Shown here: positions 1 through 5,377 of the stretch, piece after piece
Layout: every line of letters starts with the position of its first letter
How positions within the stretch are numbered: the stretch's first letter is position 1
Assembly: GCA_025922795.1 (NCBI GenBank)
Contig: JAICHC010000238.1
Location: forward strand, 1-5,433
DNA from: Candidatus Binatia bacterium
GTDB lineage: Bacteria; Desulfobacterota_B; Binatia; UBA9968
Reading direction: 5' to 3'
Length of the DNA stretch: 5,433 bases
The notes under the pieces: model-generated
Told to the model about the DNA's origin: nothing
Database searches by the model: none
The model's input: only the letters and a program-made list of their open reading frames with translations
Position numbers and translations under genes: made by a program

Positions 1-177
1 CGGCTCGCCGCCTTACGCGTTTTACTCGAAGAGCGAATGGGCGTGCCAGTCCAATTGAGCGATCCCTTCCGGGCTTTTAGCGTCAATCGAGGCATCAATC
101 GTGATTATCTCGTCGAAACCGCGCCCTACTTTGCGGTCGGGGCAGGCTTGTCGATTCGGCGACCCGACGACCGATGA
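1..177 (+). CDS. pilM: PilM C-terminal fragment, type IV pilus actin-like ATPase (5' end outside window)
   Basis: Frame 1 is open from the window edge to the TGA at 175-177 and gives the last 58 residues of a protein. PilM is a cytoplasmic FtsA/actin-like nucleotide-binding protein that docks on the N-terminal tail of PilN and couples the pilus motor side to the inner-membrane alignment complex. The visible residues include LEERMGVPVQLSDPF and end with APYFAVGAGLSIR; a 'partner-domain element, then ...VAVGLALR-like' ending is typical of PilM. The stop overlaps the pilN start (ATGA, 174-177), which indicates translational coupling. The catalytic and nucleotide-binding motifs lie upstream of the window and cannot be checked. 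The identification rests on this C-terminal similarity plus the immediately following pilNOPQ genes. Confidence 0.87.
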   Translation, partial: RLAALRVLLEERMGVPVQLSDPFRAFSVNRGINRDYLVETAPYFAVGAGLSIRRPDDR

Positions 178-785
178 TTCGCATCAATCTTCTCCCGATC
201 AAACAGCTTCAGGCCGAGGTCACGCGCCGGCGTGAGATTATCGTCGCTTCGGCTGTGTTGGGCTCCTTGCTGGTCGTGCTGCTCGGCACCTATCTGTATC
301 AATGGTCTCAGCTCTTACACCTGGAAAGCGAGCTTGCGGGGCTGCGCTCCGAGCTCCAGGCGCTTAACACCAAAGTCAAGGAAGTTGGCGAGCTGCAGAT
401 AAAGATCAAGGACCTGCGCGGCAAGCAGAAGATCATCGAGGAGCTGAACGGCAAAAAGTCCGGGCCGGTACTCGTGATGGCCAGTCTCTCACGCGCGACT
501 CCGGCCAGTCTGTGGCTGACCGACCTGCGAGAAAGCGCGGGCAATGTGACGATGAATGGCTTCTCCGTCGATAACGAGACCGTGGCGGATTTCATGAGGT
601 CGCTCGCCGCCTCGAAACACTTCAGCAACATCGAGCTGATCGAAACCGTCGAAGGGCCGCGGGCTACATCTTCGCTAAAGAAATTTTCGATTAAAACCCG
701 GGTCATTTACCGGGCCCCAACCGTCGAGCCGGCCAAGGCCAAGACCCAAGGAGCTTCCAAGACAAACAAAGGGAACAACGGTTGA
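174..785 (+). CDS. pilN: PilN, inner-membrane type IV pilus alignment protein
   Basis: This 203-residue bitopic inner-membrane protein of the PilMNOP alignment complex has a length normal for the family. Residues 4-8 are INLLP, the conserved cytoplasmic peptide that inserts into PilM. Arg-rich residues 18-20 (RRR) precede a single membrane segment at about 22-42, fitting an N-in topology. Residues about 45-92 are a heptad-like, charged coiled coil (ESELAGLRSELQALNTKV and onwards) that should pair with PilO. The rest, to about 180, matches the ferredoxin-like PilN fold (SLWLTDLRESAGNVTMNGFS, then a strand ending FSIKTRVIY). The last about 22 residues are a K/T/A-rich tail, probably disordered. 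The start is set by the INLLP motif and overlaps the pilM stop; no strong Shine-Dalgarno sequence is visible, so translation probably depends on coupling. There are no cysteines. Confidence 0.96.
   Translation: MIRINLLPIKQLQAEVTRRREIIVASAVLGSLLVVLLGTYLYQWSQLLHLESELAGLRSELQALNTKVKEVGELQIKIKDLRGKQKIIEELNGKKSGPVLVMASLSRATPASLWLTDLRESAGNVTMNGFSVDNETVADFMRSLAASKHFSNIELIETVEGPRATSSLKKFSIKTRVIYRAPTVEPAKAKTQGASKTNKGNNG
768..774 (+). promoter_or_regulatory. Ribosome binding site supporting the TTG start of pilO
   Basis: AAAGGGA lies inside the 3' end of pilN, seven bases before the TTG at 782-784. It is purine-rich and well spaced. No ATG or GTG in the pilO frame gives a better start before the membrane segment, so this site is the main support for TTG initiation. 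Confidence 0.5.
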
Positions 786-1405
786 ACGAATTACTCGATA
801 ATCTCCTCGAGCGACCGGCGAGTCATAAGATCGGCATCCTGGCGGTGACGATTATCTTAGTTACGGCGCTCTATTATAGCTTTTTGCATGTCCCGCAGGC
901 AGATGCATTGGCCAAATTGGCCGACAGTGTGGAAATCGCCCGCAACGAGAAAATGATCAAGACGCAGAAGTCGCTCAACCTCATGCGCTTGCGCAAGGAT
1001 CTTCAGCAGCTCGACGCGGAACTCAAAACCGCGTTTGCGCAGCTCCCTGACAAAAGAGAAATCGCCGAGCTGCTCAGCGGCATTTCGGCAAAAGCCCAGG
1101 AAATGGGCCTCGATGTGTTGCTGTTTAGACCGCGGCCCGAAACGTATCAGGATTTTTACGCGGAAGTGCCGGTCGATATCACGGTCAAGGGCAATTTTCA
1201 CAACACCGTGAGTTTTTTCGACGAAGTCGGGAGATTAAGCCGGCTAATCAACATCGACAACATTGGTTTTAAGAATCCGACGATCAACGGCGAGAAGGTC
1301 ATGTTGGAGACGACCAGTGTTGCGACCGCCTATCGTTTTCTGGACGAAGTCGAACGAAAGAAGATCGCCGAGGAAAAAGCCAAAGCCGCAAAGGCGAGGC
1401 GCTGA
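782..1405 (+). CDS. pilO: PilO, inner-membrane type IV pilus alignment protein
   Basis: PilO is the 207-residue partner of PilN in the inner-membrane alignment subcomplex; the PilN/PilO heterodimer links PilM in the cytoplasm with PilP in the periplasm. It has a short cytoplasmic N-terminus, one membrane segment at about 17-35 (IGILAVTIILVTALYYSFL), a coiled coil at about 42-98, and a C-terminal ferredoxin-like domain. PilO hallmarks are visible: LPDKREIAELLSGISAKA (88-105) leading to GLDVLLFRPRPE, then YAEVPVDITVKGNFHNTVSF. The last about 18 residues form a Lys/Arg/Ala/Glu-rich, probably helical tail (ERKKIAEEKAKAAKARR) beyond the usual domain. The start is TTG, overlapping the pilN stop as TTGA and supported by AAAGGGA upstream. 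There are no cysteines. Confidence 0.95.
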   Translation: MNELLDNLLERPASHKIGILAVTIILVTALYYSFLHVPQADALAKLADSVEIARNEKMIKTQKSLNLMRLRKDLQQLDAELKTAFAQLPDKREIAELLSGISAKAQEMGLDVLLFRPRPETYQDFYAEVPVDITVKGNFHNTVSFFDEVGRLSRLINIDNIGFKNPTINGEKVMLETTSVATAYRFLDEVERKKIAEEKAKAAKARR

Positions 1406-1412
1406 TGCGAAC

Positions 1413-2045
1413 ATGAGCAAACATCGACCGATCTCGCTGGTGACCGTGATCGCCTGGGTGGCGCTTCTCGCGGCAAGTGCTTTCTCTGCCGAGGAAGCCA
1501 TTCGCACACCATCGGATCAGATGAAGGACGCAGTCAACAAGCTCGGCAAGGCGCCGGCGACAATCGGAAAATCACTGCAAGATTTGAGCGACTCGGTAAA
1601 AGAAAAACTCCGGGAAAGTTTTGGCAGCGACGCCAAGGCGGACGCGAAAGCTGAGCCGGTGGACCTAACGCTGCCGAAAAAAACGCCGGTATCGCGGGTT
1701 GCGCCGGTGGACATTCGCAAGAACGGAAGCCGCGACCCATTTCAACCGATGACCTTGCGGACAAAAGCAAACCGGCCGACGCGAGAGAACTTGTCGCCGC
1801 TGGAGCGATTGGAGCTCAGCCAGCTGAAGCTGGTCGGCATCGTCTGGGACACCAAGGATCCGAGAGCTATGGTGGAGGATAACGCGGGGCTTGGATATGT
1901 GATCAAAATCGGCACTCCGATCGGCAGTCACGACGGCAAAGTAAAGGCGATACACCAGGCCGAAGTTGTGGTGGAAGAGTTCTACTCCGATGATTACGGC
2001 GCGCGGAAAAGGCGCGAAGTTCCCATCAAACTATCGACGGACTAA
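1413..2045 (+). CDS. pilP: PilP, periplasmic connector of the type IV pilus alignment complex
   Basis: PilP bridges the PilNO inner-membrane complex to the N0 domain of the PilQ secretin. The predicted protein has 210 residues, somewhat longer than the roughly 175-180 of the Pseudomonas and Neisseria proteins. Residues 1-23 form a signal peptide (basic MSKHR, hydrophobic ISLVTVIAWVALLA) with a plausible cleavage after Ala23 (ASA|FS). Residues about 35-70 look like an amphipathic helix, followed by a K/A/D/P-rich linker. The conserved PilP beta-sandwich spans about 105-208: SRDPFQP (106-112), LERLELSQLKLVGIVWD (130-146), AMVEDNAGLGYVIKIGTPIG, then VVVEEFYSDDYG. There is no cysteine, so the usual lipoprotein anchor is absent. 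The ATG at 1413 was chosen because it begins the signal peptide; the frame extends upstream only as overlap with pilO. The Shine-Dalgarno sequence is poor (GAGG at 1396-1399, 13 bases away), which fits coupling to pilO, 7 bases upstream. Confidence 0.95.
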   Translation: MSKHRPISLVTVIAWVALLAASAFSAEEAIRTPSDQMKDAVNKLGKAPATIGKSLQDLSDSVKEKLRESFGSDAKADAKAEPVDLTLPKKTPVSRVAPVDIRKNGSRDPFQPMTLRTKANRPTRENLSPLERLELSQLKLVGIVWDTKDPRAMVEDNAGLGYVIKIGTPIGSHDGKVKAIHQAEVVVEEFYSDDYGARKRREVPIKLSTD

Positions 2046-2054
2046 GGGCGCAGA

Positions 2055-2066
2055 AGAAGGACGGGA
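2055..2066 (+). promoter_or_regulatory. Ribosome binding site of pilQ
   Basis: AGAAGGACGGGA is a purine-rich tract. Its GGGA lies 8 bases before the ATG at 2075, and its AAGGA lies 10 bases before the alternative TTG at 2072. It favours these upstream starts over the later in-frame ATG at 2117, which has only a weak GAGAG 13 bases before it. Confidence 0.5.
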
Positions 2067-2074
2067 ATATCTTG

Positions 2075-4060
2075 ATGGAATGTCGTCAATCGCGACTCGA
2101 GAGAATCATCGCAAGCATGCATCGCGGAATACCGCTGGTCGCTTTGGCAGCCGTGATAGGAGCGTCCGGCTGTTCGCTCACGGGCGAGGAGCCGCGGAAA
2201 ACTCCGACGCAACCGGCTGCGCCGACGCCGGTCGCGCCGAAGTCGGCCCCCAGCAAGGCAGCGAGCTCATCGGATCATGCCTTGCAGGAGGTTGTCCTCC
2301 GCGAAGAACGAGGGCAGACCACTTTGTTGGTGAAGTTTGCCCAGCCGGTAACTCAGTACCGTCATTTCACGCTACCCCAACCGGCACGGATTGTCGTGGA
2401 TATCCTCGAGGCCGATAAAGTGACCGCCAGCGCCGACAGCTATCGGATCGATACCAACTGGGTATCGGCATTGAGGCTAAACGCGAGCGACAATAATTTG
2501 CGTATCATTGCCGAACTCTCAGCCGCGACCGTGCCACCCTACACGATTACTCCGGAAAACGGCGGGCTTAAAATTGTTGTAGGCGCGGTCGATCCTAATG
2601 TGAGTGCGAAGAGAGACGCCATATTGGTCAAAGGCGGCAAGCGGGTCGATTACAGAGCCAACGAGACATCTCAGTCCGCCGGCGAAATGAAATCGGAAAT
2701 GGTCGCGGGGGCAGCGCCGGCCAAGAAGTACATCGGCCAGAAAATCTCTCTGGAATTTAAAGACGCGGATATCAAGAACGTCTTTCGTCTCCTGGCGGAG
2801 GTAAGTGGCAAGAATATTATCGTCACCGATGACGTCAACAGAAAAGTAACAATTCGTCTCACCGAGGTGCCCTGGGACCAAGCGATGGAACTGCTCATCG
2901 ACACCCATGGACTCGGTAAAGATGAAGTGGGAAACGTGATCCGCATCTCGACGGCGGAGCGACTGAAATCCGAGAGAGACGCGCTCCTGGCGGCGAAGAA
3001 CGCCCAAGACGATCTCGAGCCGCTGCAAACGGCATATTTCACGTTAAATTATGCTACCGCCAAAGAGCTCGAGCCGAAGGCGAAGCCGCTTTTGAGCAAA
3101 CGGGGCAATATCACGAGTGACGACCGAAGCAACACGCTTATGATCAGGGATATCAAGAAGTCGCTTGACGATGTCACGACGCTGATCTCCAAGCTCGACA
3201 CCCGCACCCCGCAGGTTCTTATCGAATCGAATTTGATCGAGACCACGCCGTCCTTCGCGAGAGCCCTAGGAATGGAAATTGACTCCGTATTTAACGGGCG
3301 CATAATTGCGAGTTCAAGATTTTTGGCCGGCAACCCATTTTCCGGAAGTCCCAATACAACTGCACCTCCTTTCCCGGTTCCGTCGACTGGTTTTAAATTC
3401 GGTTATCTGACGAATAATATCAACGCATTCCTGACAGCCGCAGAGAACGAAGGCAACGTCAAGATTATCTCCCGGCCCTCGGTGGTCACGCTGAACAACA
3501 TTCCCTCTACGATCAGGAGCCAAAGAATTCTACGCATCGCACTGCCTAGTTCGACGAATATTGCCAGTGGCAGTGGAGCGGCGGCGGGGACAGCCGTTGC
3601 AACGGAAAAGGTGCCGGTCGGTATCGAACTGAGCGTGAAGCCGCAAGTTTCCAGTGATGGATTTGTTTTGATGAACATAAAGGTAAAATCGAGCTCCATT
3701 GCCAATTCCCCGACAGTGTCCGGCGGCACGGTGGGTGTTGTCCCGTTTGACGAGCTGAATCGTGAAGCTGAGGCGAACGTGCTCGTGAGAGATGGAGAAA
3801 CGATCGTCATCGGCGGCATCCTGAAGGATACCGCCCAAGAGTCCGATAGCGGGGTTCCCTATCTCAAGGATATTCCTGTCTTTGGCTGGTTGTTCAAGAA
3901 TCATCGTTGGCAAAAAGATTTCGAAGAGCTGGTCGTGTTTATCACGCCGCGAATCGCCAATGCCGGTTCCGAAAATCTGCCGAGCGCCGATCAACTCTGG
4001 CGCGAGCAGATGAAGAAGACGCAGGGTGAACAGGCGGCCGCTGCGCCAGCCAACCCCTAG
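2075..4060 (+). CDS. pilQ: PilQ, type IV pilus outer-membrane secretin (probable lipoprotein)
   Basis: PilQ forms the multimeric outer-membrane channel for pilus extrusion; this copy has 661 residues. A hydrophobic signal segment at about 19-32 ends in GASGC, a lipobox-like site with Cys33 and Ser at +2. A P/A/S/K-rich linker runs to about 69. One AMIN peptidoglycan-binding domain follows (about 70-169; LLVKFAQPVTQYRHFTLPQP). The N0/STN domain is at about 223-297 (ISLEFKDADIKNVFRLLAEV), N1 at about 318-376, and the secretin barrel at about 448-627. The secretin contains VPVGIELSVKP (513-523) and the family signature GETIVIGG ... VPYLKDIPVFGWLF (574-607), and ends with FITPRI. A short Q/A-rich tail closes the protein. 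The start is ATG 2075; TTG 2072 would add one residue, and ATG 2117 would give a compact signal peptide. The gene lies 29 bases after pilP, in the same operon. Confidence 0.97.
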   Translation: MECRQSRLERIIASMHRGIPLVALAAVIGASGCSLTGEEPRKTPTQPAAPTPVAPKSAPSKAASSSDHALQEVVLREERGQTTLLVKFAQPVTQYRHFTLPQPARIVVDILEADKVTASADSYRIDTNWVSALRLNASDNNLRIIAELSAATVPPYTITPENGGLKIVVGAVDPNVSAKRDAILVKGGKRVDYRANETSQSAGEMKSEMVAGAAPAKKYIGQKISLEFKDADIKNVFRLLAEVSGKNIIVTDDVNRKVTIRLTEVPWDQAMELLIDTHGLGKDEVGNVIRISTAERLKSERDALLAAKNAQDDLEPLQTAYFTLNYATAKELEPKAKPLLSKRGNITSDDRSNTLMIRDIKKSLDDVTTLISKLDTRTPQVLIESNLIETTPSFARALGMEIDSVFNGRIIASSRFLAGNPFSGSPNTTAPPFPVPSTGFKFGYLTNNINAFLTAAENEGNVKIISRPSVVTLNNIPSTIRSQRILRIALPSSTNIASGSGAAAGTAVATEKVPVGIELSVKPQVSSDGFVLMNIKVKSSSIANSPTVSGGTVGVVPFDELNREAEANVLVRDGETIVIGGILKDTAQESDSGVPYLKDIPVFGWLFKNHRWQKDFEELVVFITPRIANAGSENLPSADQLWREQMKKTQGEQAAAAPANP

Positions 4061-4099
4061 GCTGCTGTAATTTCCTAACAAATAAGATACGCTACGCGC
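4061..4099 (+). other. pilQ-aroC intergenic spacer, AT-rich
   Basis: This 39-base spacer is AT-rich in its middle (CTGTAATTTCCTAACAAATA) and contrasts with the GC-rich coding flanks. There is no inverted repeat with a T-run, so no terminator for pilQ is visible, and aroC may be read through from the pil operon. An AT-rich AATAAGATAC at 4081-4090 could act as a weak -10 region but has no clear -35 partner. No good Shine-Dalgarno sequence precedes the aroC ATG. Confidence 0.4.
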
Positions 4100-5296
4100 A
4101 TGTTGCGCTATTTCACCGCCGGTGAATCGCACGGCCCCTGTTTGACGATGATTGTCGACGGCGTGCCGGCAGGATTCCCCGTCGACGTAAACAAAATCAA
4201 TCACGACCTTTGGCGTCGCCAGCAGGGCTACGGTCGCGGCGGCCGCATGCTGATCGAGAAGGACGAAGCCCAAGTGCGCTCGGGTATCCGCTGGGGTGAA
4301 ACCATCGGTTCGCCGGTTGCGTTGGGGATCGAGAATCGCGACTGGAAGAACTGGACAAAGAAGATGTCCGCTCTGCCAGAGGATCGGGACGACAAGATCG
4401 CCGTGACCAAACCCCGTCCGGGCCACGCTGATTTGAACGGTGTGCTCAAGTACGACCGCGTCGACGTTCGCGATATTCTCGAGCGCGCCAGCGCGCGCGA
4501 GACCGTTGCCCGAACGGCGGTCGGTTCTTTTGCCAAACAACTGCTCGCGCCTTTCGGTATTCGCGTTATGGGTTATATTCGCTCGATCGGCGGCATTGCC
4601 GCCGACCTGAAGGGGCTCAGCTTCGACGAGATTTACAAGCGTTCCGAGGAGTCACCGGTGCGCACGGCCGACGGCGCGGCCGAAGAGAAGATGATCGCTT
4701 TGATCGAAGAGTGCAAAAAGGAAGGCAATACGCTCGGCGGTATCTTTGAAGTCGTCGCTTTGGGACTGCCGCCGGGTCTCGGCAGCCATACCCAGTGGGA
4801 CCGTAAGCTCGATGGCCGCTTGGCCCAGGCGCTGGTGAGCATCCAGGCGATGAAGGGGGTCGAGATTGGCTTGGGTTTTGAAATGGCGCGGCGCCGCGGC
4901 TCCCAGGTGCACGATGAAATTTTTTTCGATCCTAACAAGATGGTCAGCGAAGGAACGCCGCGCATCGTGCCGACCGGCTTTTATCGCGGCAGCAACAATT
5001 CGGGCGGTACCGAAGGCGGCATGACCAACGGCGCGCCATTGGTCGCGCGGGTCGCCATGAAGCCGATTTCGACTTTGATGAGCCCGCTGCAGTCGGTGGA
5101 TTTGCGCTCCAAGCAGCCGACCGACGCTTCCGTCGAACGCTCTGACGTGTGCGCCGCACCGGCCGCGGCGGTCGTGGGCGAATCGGTCGTGGCGTTTGAG
5201 ATCGCCAAGGCATTCCTAGAGAAATTCGGTGGCGATTCTCTGAGAGAGATCAAGCGCAACTACCAAAGCTATCTCGAGCAGATAAAAGGCTACTAG
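4100..5296 (+). CDS. aroC: Chorismate synthase
   Basis: AroC catalyses the last shikimate-pathway step, 5-enolpyruvylshikimate-3-phosphate to chorismate plus phosphate, in the cytoplasm with reduced FMN as cofactor. Chorismate feeds aromatic amino acid, folate and quinone synthesis. All three family signatures are intact: GESHGPCLTMIVDGVP at 8-23 (with His11), ERASARETVARTAVGSF at 128-144, and RSDVCAAPAAAVVGES at 347-362. Also present are the phosphate/flavin-site segment GYGRGGRM (43-50), PRPGHADLNG (105-114, His109) and NSGGTEGGMTNG (300-311). At 398 residues it is the longer bacterial form (the E. coli enzyme is about 361), with DWKNWTKKMS at 81-90. The start MLRYFTAGESHG is canonical, and an in-frame stop at 4076-4078 prevents extension. 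The gene appears full length and functional. Confidence 0.99.
   Translation: MLRYFTAGESHGPCLTMIVDGVPAGFPVDVNKINHDLWRRQQGYGRGGRMLIEKDEAQVRSGIRWGETIGSPVALGIENRDWKNWTKKMSALPEDRDDKIAVTKPRPGHADLNGVLKYDRVDVRDILERASARETVARTAVGSFAKQLLAPFGIRVMGYIRSIGGIAADLKGLSFDEIYKRSEESPVRTADGAAEEKMIALIEECKKEGNTLGGIFEVVALGLPPGLGSHTQWDRKLDGRLAQALVSIQAMKGVEIGLGFEMARRRGSQVHDEIFFDPNKMVSEGTPRIVPTGFYRGSNNSGGTEGGMTNGAPLVARVAMKPISTLMSPLQSVDLRSKQPTDASVERSDVCAAPAAAVVGESVVAFEIAKAFLEKFGGDSLREIKRNYQSYLEQIKGY
4587..4605. repeat. Intragenic GC-rich inverted repeat within aroC
   Basis: TCGGCGGCA-T-TGCCGCCGA is a perfect 9-base inverted repeat around one central base; folded, it gives an 8-bp stem with a 3-base ATT loop. It encodes the SIGGIAAD region of AroC. 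Codon choice for Gly-Gly and Ala-Ala makes such symmetry easy by chance, and no T-run follows, so it is not called a terminator. Confidence 0.4.
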
Positions 5297-5306
5297 GCTA
5301 GCTAGC
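5297..5306. repeat. Perfect 10-bp palindrome GCTAGCTAGC directly after the aroC stop
   Basis: GCTAGCTAGC equals its own reverse complement and begins on the base after the aroC TAG. Together with the stop context it contributes three CTAG tetramers in 13 bases (5293-5305). A hairpin would have too short a stem to terminate transcription, so a protein-binding site, an insertion target or chance are the options. Confidence 0.5.
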
Positions 5307-5346
5307 GGGCTGCTGAAAAAAACTCATATGCTGGACTCGCTAGAAT

Positions 5347-5377
5347 TCGTGATCGTGTGACGTGTTCGTGCTCGGGC
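5347..5377. repeat. Degenerate tandem TCGTGN hexanucleotide repeat
   Basis: Successive units read TCGTGA, TCGTGT, GACGTGT (one extra base), TCGTGC and TCGGGC. The hexamer core TCGTG is exact three times, and the other two units differ by one or two substitutions. This is a short, decayed intergenic microsatellite with no coding or hairpin explanation visible. Confidence 0.5.

Noticed and set aside
1263..1412. Upstream in-frame extension of pilP by 50 codons.
   Set aside because: The extension runs over the conserved end of pilO and gives an Arg-rich sequence; the ATG at 1413 immediately begins a proper signal peptide.
1604..1622. AAAACT...AGTTTT inverted repeat inside pilP, considered as an internal terminator.
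   Set aside because: Only a 6-bp, AT-rich stem, a short T-run that forms part of the stem, and location in the middle of a gene whose downstream operon is intact.
1966..2418. A 150-codon + strand open frame overlapping the end of pilP and the start of pilQ.
   Set aside because: It lies in another frame over the pilP C-terminus, the pilQ signal peptide and the AMIN start, all of which match their families; its product is Arg/Gly-rich with no recognisable motif.
4483..4502. Alternating GCGCGCC/GCGCGCG stretch in aroC, considered as Z-DNA-forming or a recombination site.
   Set aside because: It encodes the invariant ERASARE motif of chorismate synthase, and the Ala/Arg/Ser codons explain the composition.
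3530..4540. A 336-codon open frame on the minus strand spanning the end of pilQ, the spacer and the start of aroC.
   Set aside because: It is antisense to two strongly conserved genes with intact family signatures. Its predicted protein shows no recognisable domain, and long antisense frames are common in GC-rich codon usage.
5307..5322. GGGCTGCTG plus A7 considered as a bidirectional terminator.
   Set aside because: No GC-rich stem precedes the T-run on the minus strand, and there is no T-run on the + strand.
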